Source: Rhizobium etli 8C-3
Lineage (GTDB): Bacteria; Pseudomonadota; Alphaproteobacteria; Rhizobiales; Rhizobiaceae
Reading direction: 5' to 3'
DNA length: 64,000 bases
NCBI RefSeq assembly: GCF_001908375.1
Contig: NZ_CP017244.1
Coordinates: 434,001 to 498,000 of the forward strand
The position numbers were made by a program, and so were the translations under genes. The first letter of the stretch is position 1. Every line of letters starts with the position of its first letter. This document shows, piece by piece, positions 17,285 to 26,477 of the stretch. The notes under the pieces are model-generated. The model was not told where the DNA came from. It saw nothing but the letters and a program-made list of their open reading frames with translations, and made no database searches.

Positions 17285-18763
17285 TTAGATTGTAGCAAGC
17301 TCCATGACCGAGACGTCGTTTGCCTCGTCACGATTGAGAATGCCTGCCTGCTTGCCCTGGGCAAGCACGAGAATGCGATTTGAGACGCCGAGAACTTCCT
17401 CGAGGTCGGAGCTTACGACGATGACCGCCACGCCCTGTTTCGCAAGATTGACGATGATGTCGTAGATGCCCGCTCGGGCACCGACGTCTATGCCTCTCGT
17501 TGGTTCGTCGAGCACCACGACCTTGGGATTGCGCATGAGCCATTTCGCGATGACGACCTTCTGCTGGTTACCACCGGACAGGTCCGAAGCATATTGCTCT
17601 GCGCGACCCTTCACGCCGAACTTGGCAACCGCCTTCTCCGCGAAAGAGCGCTTGACGCGCGGTGTGATCCAACGCCCACCCAGCATGTCGAGGTTGGCGT
17701 AGATAATGTTCTCGCCTATCCGGTGGCCGACAACCAACCCCTGGTCCTTGCGATCTTCTGGAACCATCACGATGCCTTTGGCGATCGCGTCGGCAGGATC
17801 GCGGAGCCTGAGTTCTTCGCCTTCCAGCTTAATCGAGCCCGCACTGATCGGGTCCGCTCCCGAAAGGGCGCGCACAAGTTCCGTGCGGCCGGCGCCGACC
17901 AGGCCGGCAATTCCCAGAATTTCGCCTGCCTTCACGTCAAAGGTAACGTTGCGGAAGGAATTGTCCGGAGAACTCAGCCCCGACACCTGAAGTACCGGAT
18001 GTTTCGTGGGAACCGGCAGGGTCGGGAACAGCCGGTCGAGCGAACGTCCGACCATGCTTTCGACAATCGTGCGTACCGGCGTCGCGCTGTCGGCGAATTC
18101 CTGCACGCGCTCCCCGTCGCGAAGTACGACGATGCGGTCGGTAATCTGTCTGATCTCCTCCATGCGGTGGGAGATGTAGATGATGCCAACGCCTTCGGAG
18201 CGAAGCTTCCGGACCTGTTGGAAGAGAGCTTCCGTCTCCGCACCCCCCAGTGCTGCGGTCGGCTCGTCCAGGATCAGGAGTTTTGCATTGAGAGCCAGTG
18301 CTTTCGCAATTTCGATGAGCTGCTGATTTGCGGTCGAAAGACCGGCCACTTTCCGAGTTGCCGGTAAGTGAAGGTTCAGGCGAGCGAGCTGTTCGGTTGC
18401 GCGGCGAACCATCTGGGCGCGATCGACGACGCCGTTCTTCATCGGCCAGCGTCCGATGAAGACGTTTTCGGCAATGGAAAGCTGCGGAAGCAGTTGCAGC
18501 TCCTGGTGGATCAGGACCACACCCTTGTCGATCGCCTCCCTTGGGGTGGCCGGGGCATAAGGCTGTCCCAGCCATGTCATTGATCCTTCGGATGGCGTGC
18601 GTGACCCGGCGATGATGCCGGAGAGAGTTGACTTGCCCGCTCCGTTCTCACCCAGAAGTGCAACAACTTCGCCCGGATAGACGTCAAGGCTGACATTCCT
18701 CAGAACCTGGAGCGATCCATATCGCTTGGATATGCCCTTCAGGGAAAGAACCGGATCAGTCAC
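17285..18763 (-). CDS. Sugar ABC transporter ATPase, two-domain (RbsA-like)
   Basis: The 492-residue protein has two fused ABC domains typical of ribose/xylose/polyol importers. Domain 1 has Walker A G-E-N-G-A-G-K-S-T and the signature L-S-T-A-N-Q-Q; domain 2 has the usual degenerate P-loop G-L-V-G-A-G-R-T-E and signature L-S-G-G-N-Q-Q-K-V-V-I-A-K-W-L. Walker B segments are L-L-I-L-D-E-P-T and V-V-V-L-D-E-P-T-R-G-I-D. GTG 18763 follows AGGAGGTGTGCC and is clearly the start; a longer frame upstream is not homologous. The substrate-binding protein gene lies 28 bases upstream. Confidence 0.93.
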   Translation of the reverse strand: MTDPVLSLKGISKRYGSLQVLRNVSLDVYPGEVVALLGENGAGKSTLSGIIAGSRTPSEGSMTWLGQPYAPATPREAIDKGVVLIHQELQLLPQLSIAENVFIGRWPMKNGVVDRAQMVRRATEQLARLNLHLPATRKVAGLSTANQQLIEIAKALALNAKLLILDEPTAALGGAETEALFQQVRKLRSEGVGIIYISHRMEEIRQITDRIVVLRDGERVQEFADSATPVRTIVESMVGRSLDRLFPTLPVPTKHPVLQVSGLSSPDNSFRNVTFDVKAGEILGIAGLVGAGRTELVRALSGADPISAGSIKLEGEELRLRDPADAIAKGIVMVPEDRKDQGLVVGHRIGENIIYANLDMLGGRWITPRVKRSFAEKAVAKFGVKGRAEQYASDLSGGNQQKVVIAKWLMRNPKVVVLDEPTRGIDVGARAGIYDIIVNLAKQGVAVIVVSSDLEEVLGVSNRILVLAQGKQAGILNRDEANDVSVMELATI

Positions 18764-18791
18764 GGCACACCTCCTCAAGACCTCGACTTTT

Positions 18792-19721
18792 TTACGGGTG
18801 GCTAGCGATGAAACCTGCAACGTTTTCCTTGGTCGTCAGCGTGGCATCCAGGAGCTGTACCGGCGGTATCTTCTCTCCGGCGACGAGCTTGGCCGCGTTT
18901 GCGACCGCGTCGCGGCCCATCTTCTGCGTTTGCTGCGTTGCGGTCACGTCGAAGACACCCTTGCTCAGCGCTTCGAGGGCTGCTGTGTCACCGTCGAAGC
19001 CGCCCACCACGATCTTCTGGGAGGGATTGGCAACCTTGATCGCCTGCGCGGCGCCAAGTGCGAGTGCGTCGGCTTGGGCAAACACGATCGAGATGTCGGG
19101 ATTTGCCTGGAGCATGTTCTGCATGATCTGGAACCCTTCGTCCTGGCTCCAGATGTTCGAGTACTGCTCGGCAACAACCTTCACGTCGGGATTGGCCTTG
19201 AGGGATTCAGCGCATCCCTTGGAGCGGTCGACCTCGGGCGTGGTGCCCTTCTGACCATGGATGATAACCATTTTACCCTTGCCGCCGGCTTGCTTGAGAA
19301 TGTAGTCGCAGACGGCCCTGGCGGACGCGACTGAATCCGTTGCAAGGAAGGTGTCGCCGGGTGCTCCGTCGGCGTTTCGGTCAACGTTCACCACCGGAAC
19401 GCCGGCGTTCTTGGCAAGCTTGACGGGAACGGTCGCTGCGGCCGCACCCGCCGGAATGTAGATCAGGGCGTCGATGTTCTGGGTCAGAAGGTCCTGGATC
19501 TGGTTGACCTGCGTCGGTCCGTCGCCCTTTGCGTCGACCGTGACGACTTCGATACCACGCTTTTTGGCTTCGTCCTCGACGGACTGCTTGATCTGATTGA
19601 AGAAGTTTGCCTGAAGGTTGGCAACGGCCAGGCCAAGCTTCTTCAGCTCCGCCGCATGTACGGGCCCGAGCGTGAGAGCAAGTAGTGCGGCAGACGCGAG
19701 CATGGTGCGCGCAATTTTCAT
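18792..19721 (-). CDS. Sugar ABC transporter substrate-binding protein (RbsB-like)
   Basis: A 309-residue periplasmic binding protein of the ribose/galactose type I fold. The signal peptide (M-K-I-A-R-T-M-L-A-S-A-A-L-L-A-L-T-L) is cut near V-H-A-A. Lobe features include V-A-N-L-Q-A-N-F-F-N, I-P-A-G-A-A-A-A-T, V-N-V-D-R-N-A-D and V-V-G-G-F-D-G-D. It captures a sugar or polyol for the RbsA/RbsC-like pair on either side. ATG 19721 has GGAGG 8 bases upstream; the longer frame is not homologous. Ligand identity is unknown. Confidence 0.93.
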   Translation of the reverse strand: MKIARTMLASAALLALTLGPVHAAELKKLGLAVANLQANFFNQIKQSVEDEAKKRGIEVVTVDAKGDGPTQVNQIQDLLTQNIDALIYIPAGAAAATVPVKLAKNAGVPVVNVDRNADGAPGDTFLATDSVASARAVCDYILKQAGGKGKMVIIHGQKGTTPEVDRSKGCAESLKANPDVKVVAEQYSNIWSQDEGFQIMQNMLQANPDISIVFAQADALALGAAQAIKVANPSQKIVVGGFDGDTAALEALSKGVFDVTATQQTQKMGRDAVANAAKLVAGEKIPPVQLLDATLTTKENVAGFIASHP

Positions 19722-19824
19722 TTTAATTCCTCCGTTGTTTGATGGGACCCTCGGGTAATTCCTCCCCCTCGGGGTATTGATCCGCCCCAAGCTTCGGGCG
19801 GAATTCATGGAGCGGGCCCGCTCG

Positions 19825-20805
19825 TCAGGCGCGACGCCGACGAACTGTCTCCGCGCCGACCGCAAGCACGATGACGATGCCGATGATCACCTGCTGAAGG
19901 AACGGCGAGACATTGAGAAGATTGAGACCGTTGCGAAGGACACCGATGATGAGAACGCCGATGAGCGTACCCCCAATACCGCCGGCGCCGCCAGACAGCG
20001 AAGTCCCGCCGATGACGACGGCAGCGATGGTGTCCAACTCATAGCCAAAGCCACTGGACGGCTGGACCGAGTCAAGGCGGGCGGCGAGAACGATGCCTGC
20101 CAGTCCGGCAAGGACTGCGCTCATCACATAGACGCCGATCGTCACGAGCTGGACATTGATGCCCGCCAGGCGAGCAACCTCCGGATTTCCGCCCACGGCG
20201 TAGAGCATGCGACCTTCGGAACGGAAGTGCAGGAATAGCCAAGCGGCAAGGACGACGGCAAGCATCAGAAAGACCGTGGCAGTCAGCACGCCGAAATGGC
20301 GATCGATTGCGAGCATCATGAACCAGTCAGGGAATCCCACGATCTGCTGACCGTCGGTGATCATGTTTGCGACGCCGCGAGCTGCCGACATCATGGCCAG
20401 AGTGGCGATGAACGCCGGGACCTTGAACTGCGTCACCAGCAGGCCCACGATCAGCCCCGAAACGGCAGATGCGATCAGACCGAAAGCGATCCCGACCGCA
20501 AGCGGAAGGCCGGCGATATTGGCGGTCCAGCCCATGACCATCATCGCAAGAGCAAGAACCGAACCGACCGACAGGTCGATGCCGCCGATGAGGATGACGA
20601 AGGTCATTCCCACCGCCATGATGCCAAGGACTGTGATCTGATCGAGGATGTTGAGGCCGTTTCGAACCGAGAGAAACGCGTCTGTGCTGATGCTCAGGAA
20701 GACGCAAAGAGCAAGCAGCCCCACGAGTGGACCGGTGGCACCCTTGAGTTTGCTCAGCCAGGCACCGGATGAAAGTCTCTGTTCATTGATGTCGAGCGCC
20801 ACCAT
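19825..20805 (-). CDS. Sugar ABC transporter permease (RbsC-like)
   Basis: A 326-residue inner-membrane permease with about 9-10 helices and the family signature G-G-I-D-L-S-V-G-S near the middle, plus G-G-T-S-L-S-G-G in the C-terminal third. ATG 20805 follows GGGAGGAACG. It is the first gene of the leftward operon; a good sigma-70-type promoter and a palindromic candidate operator lie directly upstream. The gene order permease, binding protein, ATPase, SDR, SDR is unusual in that the permease comes first. Confidence 0.92.
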   Translation of the reverse strand: MVALDINEQRLSSGAWLSKLKGATGPLVGLLALCVFLSISTDAFLSVRNGLNILDQITVLGIMAVGMTFVILIGGIDLSVGSVLALAMMVMGWTANIAGLPLAVGIAFGLIASAVSGLIVGLLVTQFKVPAFIATLAMMSAARGVANMITDGQQIVGFPDWFMMLAIDRHFGVLTATVFLMLAVVLAAWLFLHFRSEGRMLYAVGGNPEVARLAGINVQLVTIGVYVMSAVLAGLAGIVLAARLDSVQPSSGFGYELDTIAAVVIGGTSLSGGAGGIGGTLIGVLIIGVLRNGLNLLNVSPFLQQVIIGIVIVLAVGAETVRRRRA

Positions 20806-20850
20806 CGTTCCTCCCTGGGTCTAGCTGGTAGCCAATATTCGTGCAGGAGA

Positions 20851-20907
20851 GAATAATTATTCATACCCGTTGAAAAATTCATTAACAAGTTGGTTTGCGG
20901 CTGTCAA
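20851..20907 (-). promoter_or_regulatory. Leftward promoter and candidate operator of the sugar ABC operon
   Basis: Read on the minus strand: TTGACA (20907-20902), 17 bases, TAATGA (20884-20879). A perfect palindrome GAATAATTATTC (20851-20862) lies at about the transcription start, where a repressor such as the SorC-family protein encoded at 24334 could block. Operator assignment is inference. Confidence 0.55.
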
Positions 20908-20952
20908 CTGGATTTGTCCGCGCCATTGCCGGTTCGATATTGCGTAAGGGGC

Positions 20953-21000
20953 TTGACTAAATGGGACTGTGTGCAAAAATATTGATAATTGAATAAATAT
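20953..21000 (+). promoter_or_regulatory. Rightward promoter region of the transketolase/kinase operon
   Basis: TTGACT (20953-20958) could be a -35 element, with an AT-rich region AAAATATTGATAATTG 17-19 bases later. The segment TATTGATAATTGAATA resembles the palindrome at 20851-20862 (both contain GAATAA), so a common regulator may bind both sides of this divergent region. Confidence 0.4.
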
Positions 21001-21014
21001 GCACAGAGGAATCC

Positions 21015-21824
21015 ATGGATATCACAGAACTTGAGCGCCTCGCTCGGGAGATCCGATTGCGCGATCTTCGGGCGGTTTTCGAGGCCGGTGCCGGCCACAT
21101 CGGCGGCGAGATGTCGGTAATTGACATTCTTGCGGCCCTGTACTTCCGCGTGCTGAAAGTTTGGCCCGACCAGCCGAAGCATCCCGATCGGGACAGGTTC
21201 GTCCTTTCCAAGGGGCATACGGCGTGCGCCCTGTACGTGACGCTGGCAAAGCGCGGCTTCATTCCCGAAGAGGAGGTTTCCACGTTTCTGCAGCCGTACT
21301 CGAGACTGAATGGACATCCCAATTGCAACAAGGTTCCAGGGGTGGAAACGAATACCGGCCCGCTCGGGCACGGTCTGCCGGTTTCGGTGGGAATGGCAAA
21401 GGCCGCCAAGCTCTCCGGAGCGATGTATCATACCTACGTTGTCACCGGCGATGGTGAGATGCAGGAGGGTTCCAACTGGGAGGCAATCATGGCAGCGGCC
21501 CAATTCAAGCTGGATAACCTGACGTTGATCATCGATCACAACAGATTTCAGCAGGGTGCAGCACTCGCCGATACCAACGACATCGCTCCCCTTCGTCCGA
21601 AACTGGAAGCATTCGGCTGGGAGGTGACCGAGATTGACGGCAACAGTATGCACGAGATCGTTCCTGCGCTCGAACATCGAGGCGACCGACCGCATTGCAT
21701 TGTCGCACACACGAACAAGGGCCACGGAATCTCATTCATGCAGGACCGTGTCGACTGGCATCACAAGGTTCCGAACAAGGAACAATACGAATTCGCATTG
21801 GCAGAACTGTCGGAGGCAATGTAA
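21015..21824 (+). CDS. Transketolase, N-terminal subunit
   Basis: The 269-residue subunit carries the thiamine diphosphate/metal site G-D-G-E-M-Q-E-G-S-N-W-E (about residues 149-160) with the following N-R-F, and active-site histidines in A-G-H-I-G-G and G-H-G. In split transketolases this part pairs with a separate C-terminal subunit, here encoded by the next gene with a one-base TAATG overlap. Transketolases transfer two-carbon units between ketose and aldose phosphates. In a carbohydrate locus of this type the enzyme probably acts on the specific ketose phosphate made by the kinase, as the split apulose-4-phosphate transketolase does in apiose degradation; the substrate here is not proven. 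Confidence 0.9.
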   Translation: MDITELERLAREIRLRDLRAVFEAGAGHIGGEMSVIDILAALYFRVLKVWPDQPKHPDRDRFVLSKGHTACALYVTLAKRGFIPEEEVSTFLQPYSRLNGHPNCNKVPGVETNTGPLGHGLPVSVGMAKAAKLSGAMYHTYVVTGDGEMQEGSNWEAIMAAAQFKLDNLTLIIDHNRFQQGAALADTNDIAPLRPKLEAFGWEVTEIDGNSMHEIVPALEHRGDRPHCIVAHTNKGHGISFMQDRVDWHHKVPNKEQYEFALAELSEAM

Positions 21825-22780
21825 TGAACGCCCCAGTAAACGCACCCAAGCTTTATGACTGCCGCGACGCGTTCGCAGCGACGCTCGAACGTCTGGCGAC
21901 CGAGAATCAGAAAGTTGTAGCGGTCTGCAATGACTCGGTAGGCTCGTCGAAGCTTGGCGGCTTCAAGTCGAAATTTCCCGAGCGCCTGGTCAATGTCGGT
22001 ATCGCGGAACAGAACATGGTCGGGGTTGGAGCAGGCCTCGCCAACGGCGGTCATCTACCATATGTCTGCGGCGCCTCTCCGTTCCTGACGGGAAGATCGC
22101 TTGAACAGATCAAGGCGGACATCTCTTACTCGAACGCGAATGTTAAGCTCGTGGGCATTTCCTCTGGAATGGCATATGGCGAGCTCGGTCCGACCCATCA
22201 TTCGATCGAGGATTTCGCCTGGACGCGAGTCCTGCCGAATCTTCCTGTGATTGCGCCCTGCGACCGCATCGAGACCGCGGCGGCCGTCGAGTGGGCGGCG
22301 ACCTACCACGGCCCATGCTTCCTCCGTCTGTCGCGCGTGGGCGTGCCCGATCTTCTTGCGGAAGGTCACAAGTTCGAGCTCGGCAAGGCAAATCTCCTGC
22401 GCGAAGGTTCCGATGTCACACTCATTGCGAACGGTACATTGACACACCGTATGCTCAAGGCTGCCGAAATCCTCGCGCAACGTGGCATTCGGGCAAGGGT
22501 CCTCAACTTCGCCACGGTACGTCCCATAGATGAGGATGCCATCATTGCCGCTGCCAAGGAAACCGGAGCGATCGTTACGGCAGAAGAACATTCGATTTTC
22601 GGCGGGCTTGGCTCCGCGGTTGCCGAGGTGGTGGTCGACAATGCGCCCGTTCCGATGAAGCGCCTGGGCGTTCCGGGCATCTATGCCCCGACCGGTTCGG
22701 CTGAGTTCCTTCTCGATGAATTCGGCATGGCCCCGCCGGCAATCGCGGATGCCGCCCAGGCGCTTATGAAACGCAAATAA
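21824..22780 (+). CDS. Transketolase, C-terminal subunit
   Basis: A 318-residue protein with the pyrimidine-binding and C-terminal transketolase domains. The catalytic glutamate that activates thiamine diphosphate is in N-V-G-I-A-E-Q-N-M-V-G; later motifs include G-P-T-H-H-S-I-E-D and V-T-A-E-E-H-S-I-F-G-G-L-G. ATG 21824 overlaps the stop of the N-terminal subunit gene (TAATG), so both are translationally coupled and made in equal amounts. An upstream in-frame ATG at 21695 lies well inside the previous gene and is not credible. Confidence 0.92.
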   Translation: MNAPVNAPKLYDCRDAFAATLERLATENQKVVAVCNDSVGSSKLGGFKSKFPERLVNVGIAEQNMVGVGAGLANGGHLPYVCGASPFLTGRSLEQIKADISYSNANVKLVGISSGMAYGELGPTHHSIEDFAWTRVLPNLPVIAPCDRIETAAAVEWAATYHGPCFLRLSRVGVPDLLAEGHKFELGKANLLREGSDVTLIANGTLTHRMLKAAEILAQRGIRARVLNFATVRPIDEDAIIAAAKETGAIVTAEEHSIFGGLGSAVAEVVVDNAPVPMKRLGVPGIYAPTGSAEFLLDEFGMAPPAIADAAQALMKRK

Positions 22781-22845
22781 GCCGGTCGCATACGATCGAG
22801 CCGGGCCGTCCGCTGCCCCGGGTCTTTTAATCTGTGGAGGATACG

Positions 22846-24312
22846 ATGCTCGCTATTTTGGCGATCGATCAGGGCACGACCAATTCAAAGGCCGTTCTGG
22901 TTTCCGAAAAGGGAGAAGTCCTCGCACGAGGCTCGGCGGCTGTGGGGATTTCATATCCGAAGCCGGGGTGGGTCGAACAACAACCGAACCGTCTCTACAC
23001 GTCTGTTTGCGAGGCGATCGAAATCTGCCTGGATGCGGTCCCGGACGTGACCATTGCGGCCCTTGCAATTTCCAATCAGCGCGAGTCGGTCACTGTTTGG
23101 GATGCTGAGACGGGAGAGGCCCTGGGACCTGTGCTCAGTTGGCAATGCAGGCGCACGGCACCTGATTGCAAACGTCTCCTTGTCGAAGGACATCTGGATC
23201 GCGTGCAGGCGCTCACCGGCCTACCCCTCGACCCAATGTTCCCAGGTTCGAAGTTCCGATGGCTTCTGGATCGTGTGCCGAAGGGCCGACCAGTGCGGCT
23301 GGGAACGATCGACAGTTGGCTCGTGCACTGCATGACCGGCGGACGCCGGTACGTATGCGATGCCTCGAACGCCTCCAGGAGCCAATTATTCGACCTTGAG
23401 GAGCAGACATGGAGTAAGGAACTTTGCGAAATTTTCGATGTCGATACGGCACTCCTGCCGGAGGTGCTCGACAGCTCGGCCGATTTCGGGACAACAAAGG
23501 GGCTGAAGGGCGTACCGGACGGCACCCCTATCAGGGCCGCGATCGGCGACAGCCATGCAGCCCTGTTCGGCCATGGAGCGTTCAAACCTGGTGATGGAAA
23601 GATAACCTTTGGAACGGGGTCGTCGGTGATGACAACCCTTCCTCGGTTCATTGCGCCACGCAACGGTGTGACGACCACTGTCGCCTGGCGCATCGACGGA
23701 ACGCCGACTTTCGCTTTCGAAGGCAACATCCTTGTTTCTGCGGCGAGCCTCCCATGGATGGCGGGCATTCTCGGCCTTCCGGACGTCGCTGCACTGATCG
23801 ACCTTGCGGCGACCGCCGAAGCAGGCGGACCGGGTTTCGTGCCAGCCTTCGTAGGACTGGGCGCACCCTACTGGAACTCTGACGCTCGCGCCCTTTTCTC
23901 TCAGATCAATTTCAATACAACACGTGCGCAGATGGCACGTTCGGTAACCGATTCAATCGCGTTTCAGGCCCACGATGTGGTCGCGGCCATGCGAGCACAA
24001 AGTGGTGGCGAACTCGGCGCCCTTTATGTCGACGGCGGACCAAGCCAGAACCGCTTTCTGATGCAGTGCGTGTCGGATCTTGTCGAGCACGCCGTCATCC
24101 AATGCGAGGCTCCCGAGGCGTCGGCCCTTGGCGCGGCATATTTGGCGGGACTGTCGCTTGGCTTGTGGCGTGATCTCGACGTCATCGCGGGGTTACCCAG
24201 AACCACGCGGGTCATTGCTCCGCAACCTGTTGACCGGCAGGCGCTGCTGAATACCTGGAATGATGCTCTCGCCCGCTCGACGTCGCGTCAAACAATGGCT
24301 AAAGGTGAATAA
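22846..24312 (+). CDS. FGGY-family carbohydrate kinase
   Basis: The 488-residue kinase has both FGGY halves: N-terminal A-I-D-Q-G-T-T-N-S-K, P-G-W-V-E-Q, S-W-Q-C-R-R-T, and C-terminal ATPase motifs F-G-T-G-S-S-V-M-T and Y-V-D-G-G-P-S-Q-N-R-F. It resembles glycerol kinase in outline, but the operon (SDRs, split transketolase, ribose-type importer) points to a ketose such as apulose, ribulose or xylulose as substrate. ATG 22846 follows GGAGGATACG. It is 65 bases after the transketolase subunit gene and 21 before the regulator. Confidence 0.88.
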   Translation: MLAILAIDQGTTNSKAVLVSEKGEVLARGSAAVGISYPKPGWVEQQPNRLYTSVCEAIEICLDAVPDVTIAALAISNQRESVTVWDAETGEALGPVLSWQCRRTAPDCKRLLVEGHLDRVQALTGLPLDPMFPGSKFRWLLDRVPKGRPVRLGTIDSWLVHCMTGGRRYVCDASNASRSQLFDLEEQTWSKELCEIFDVDTALLPEVLDSSADFGTTKGLKGVPDGTPIRAAIGDSHAALFGHGAFKPGDGKITFGTGSSVMTTLPRFIAPRNGVTTTVAWRIDGTPTFAFEGNILVSAASLPWMAGILGLPDVAALIDLAATAEAGGPGFVPAFVGLGAPYWNSDARALFSQINFNTTRAQMARSVTDSIAFQAHDVVAAMRAQSGGELGALYVDGGPSQNRFLMQCVSDLVEHAVIQCEAPEASALGAAYLAGLSLGLWRDLDVIAGLPRTTRVIAPQPVDRQALLNTWNDALARSTSRQTMAKGE

Positions 24313-24333
24313 AAATTCCCACCGGGATCAGCC

Positions 24334-25287
24334 ATGGCTCGCCTCAACGAACTCCGCCTCATGTCAAGAGTGGCCCAGATGTACCACATCGAGGGGCGAC
24401 GGCAGGCTGAGATTGCGCAACATCTTCGCTTATCACAGGCCACGGTCTCGCGAATGCTGAAACGTGCCGAGGCCGAAGATATCGTTCGGACCAGCGTCAT
24501 TCCTCCTGCCGGTACTTACAGTGACCTTGAGGGCGCACTCAGGGAGAAATACGGACTACCCGAAGCCGTCGTCGTCGAATGTAGCGAGGATCGAGACGGC
24601 GCGGTCATGGCGCGGATTGGGGAAGCGGCCGCCCATCTCCTGGAGGTCACCCTTGCCCCTGGCGAGATCATCGGAGTTTCGAGCTGGAGTCAGACCATTT
24701 TCAAGATGGTCGAAAACATTCACCCTCAAAAGAGCGCCCAGGCGAAGTACGTTGTCCAGACGCTCGGGGGCATGGGCGATCCCTCGGTGCAGACCCATGC
24801 CACTCAGCTGACTACCCGACTGGCGCGTCTGACCGGAGCGGAGCCGAAGCTGCTTCCGGTGCAAGGCGTGACGACCTCGCGAGAGGCCAAGCTGCTCATG
24901 CAGGCCGATCCGTTCGTCCGTGAGACGATGGACCTGTTCGGCAGCATAACACTTGCAATTGTCGGAATTGGAGCGGTCGAGCCGTCCGAACTCCTTGCGC
25001 GATCGGGAAACATTTTTTCGTCGCGGGAGCTCTCCGACCTGGCTGAAGCGGGAGCCGTTGGCGATATCTCGCTCCGGTTCTTCGACAAGAACGGTAAGGC
25101 AGTTAAGACGCCACTCGACGACCGCGTTATTGGTATCCCGCTCGAAGACCTTGAACGTGTGGATCGCGTGATTGCCTTAGCCGGTGGGTCTAAGAAGACC
25201 GCCGCCATCGCCGGCGCACTTCGCATTGGCGTCATCGACATGCTTGTCACGGACAAGTTCACCGCCCAACGGCTGATTGATCTGTAA
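24334..25287 (+). CDS. SorC-family (DeoR-like) transcriptional regulator
   Basis: A 317-residue regulator with an N-terminal helix-turn-helix (E-I-A-Q-H-L-R-L-S-Q-A-T-V-S-R-M-L-K-R-A, about residues 27-46) and a sugar-phosphate-binding domain containing E-I-I-G-V-S-S-W-S-Q-T and G-G-S-K-K-T-A-A-I-A. SorC proteins bind phosphorylated pathway intermediates and control adjacent sugar or polyol operons. As the last gene of the kinase operon it probably autoregulates and controls both divergent operons through the palindromic sites in 20850-21000. Confidence 0.9.
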   Translation: MARLNELRLMSRVAQMYHIEGRRQAEIAQHLRLSQATVSRMLKRAEAEDIVRTSVIPPAGTYSDLEGALREKYGLPEAVVVECSEDRDGAVMARIGEAAAHLLEVTLAPGEIIGVSSWSQTIFKMVENIHPQKSAQAKYVVQTLGGMGDPSVQTHATQLTTRLARLTGAEPKLLPVQGVTTSREAKLLMQADPFVRETMDLFGSITLAIVGIGAVEPSELLARSGNIFSSRELSDLAEAGAVGDISLRFFDKNGKAVKTPLDDRVIGIPLEDLERVDRVIALAGGSKKTAAIAGALRIGVIDMLVTDKFTAQRLIDL

Positions 25288-26030
25288 ATCCGGCATAGGA
25301 CGAGCCAAAGCGTCGACGCCTGCGCTGTCTGCCAGCGGGCTAAAAGGCGAAACCGCACGGACCATCTGCGAAGCTCCATCAGCGCGCCGGATCGCGCGTC
25401 GACTTGGGCTCCGGGTTCTGACCTTCCATGCCCAGCCAAAAGGGTGGAATTGAAAGCGCGAGTTCGCACTAACAGCGGCGTGCCGAATGACCTCGTGACA
25501 TTTAGTAATATAATTTCCATCTTTGGCGGAACAATCGCTGCGGTTTTCCGTTTCGGGCGGATGACATCTCAACCAGACGAAGCGGCCGTACTGCAGTATC
25601 TGCGGTACGAAACTGACAAAGCTCTTGTTCGGCAGTTGCAAACGCTGCCGACATTTGCGGTGCCTTCAGACACAGACGAGGCTTTCGGTCCCTTCTTGAA
25701 AAGACTTGACGCCATTCGCGAACAACGCTGCGACGACACAACAGAGTAGTTTGAATATGCGCTCGATTCCACTGGCCGAAAGAAGGCCTATGCTCACCTC
25801 GTTCTATTCGGCGTCGCAGCAATACCGCTCACCTGCATGATCCAAGGGCTCCACCGGCCAAGTGATGGCGACATCAAGGCGGCCCGACGGAAAGTCGAGC
25901 GCTCGAGCGATTAAAGGAAAGCGTACTGCGCCGATCTATTGACACCCGAGCAAAGCGTGGCGCCGGCAAGTCAGGCGAAGGCGTCGTATCTTCGCATCAG
26001 CATCGAGGCCTCCTTTGCACCCCCGTTGCG
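25288..26030. other. Intergenic region with a weak short frame
   Basis: 743 bases after the sugar locus. A plus-strand frame (from about 25444 or 25561, to 25749) encodes Q-P-D-E-A-A-V-L-Q-Y-L-R-Y-E-T-D-K-A-L-V-R-Q-L, and the same frame continues beyond its TAG with coherent-looking sequence (F-E-Y-A-L-D-S-T-G-R-K-K) to about 25914. This may be a decayed gene with an in-frame stop. No family recognised; no good ribosome site. Confidence 0.3.
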
Positions 26031-26477
26031 TCATACCGTCAGCAGGTTGGCAATCCGCATGATTGCGAGTGCGCTTCCGTCATTGCGAGCGCCTTCGTTC
26101 GTGCCCTCGGCACAGGTCCACACGTGGTTCTTCTTGGCCTGGAACTCCTTGCCGTCTTGCAGAACCATTAGTTCCCCTTCGGTGACGTGGCAGATCATAG
26201 CATTGGGCATGCTGCCGACAGGCAGGTTCGACCGCGGCTGAAACACGAGATCGACGAGTGAGACTGTCTTGTAGCCGGGGATCATCGCGGCCCCTTTTCC
26301 GAGCTCCACGGCCCGCACACCCGGCGCCAACTCCTTTCCCTCGTCGACCCGGTAGGTTTGGGCCTGCGCCGGGTTACCACCGCCCGTCAGTGCGGCCACG
26401 ATGGCGCTAAAGGCGGCGGCGGCGCCGTAAACCACGTGCCGACGATCGAGGGACATTTCTTTGCTGTCGAAAAACAT
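26031..26477 (-). CDS. Exported cupin-domain protein
   Basis: The 148-residue protein begins M-F-F-D-S-K-E-M-S-L-D-R-R-H-V-V-Y-G-A-A-A-A-F, a twin-arginine-like signal cleaved near P-A-Q-A-Q. The rest is a single cupin barrel with V-D-L-V-F-Q-P-R-S-N-L-P, M-I-C-H-V-T-E-G-E-L-M-V-L-Q-D-G and W-T-C-A-E-G-T. Most metal-binding histidines of cupins are reduced in number here. ATG 26477 has GGGAGG upstream; a longer frame adds unrelated sequence. Periplasmic function unknown. Confidence 0.8.
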   Translation of the reverse strand: MFFDSKEMSLDRRHVVYGAAAAFSAIVAALTGGGNPAQAQTYRVDEGKELAPGVRAVELGKGAAMIPGYKTVSLVDLVFQPRSNLPVGSMPNAMICHVTEGELMVLQDGKEFQAKKNHVWTCAEGTNEGARNDGSALAIMRIANLLTV

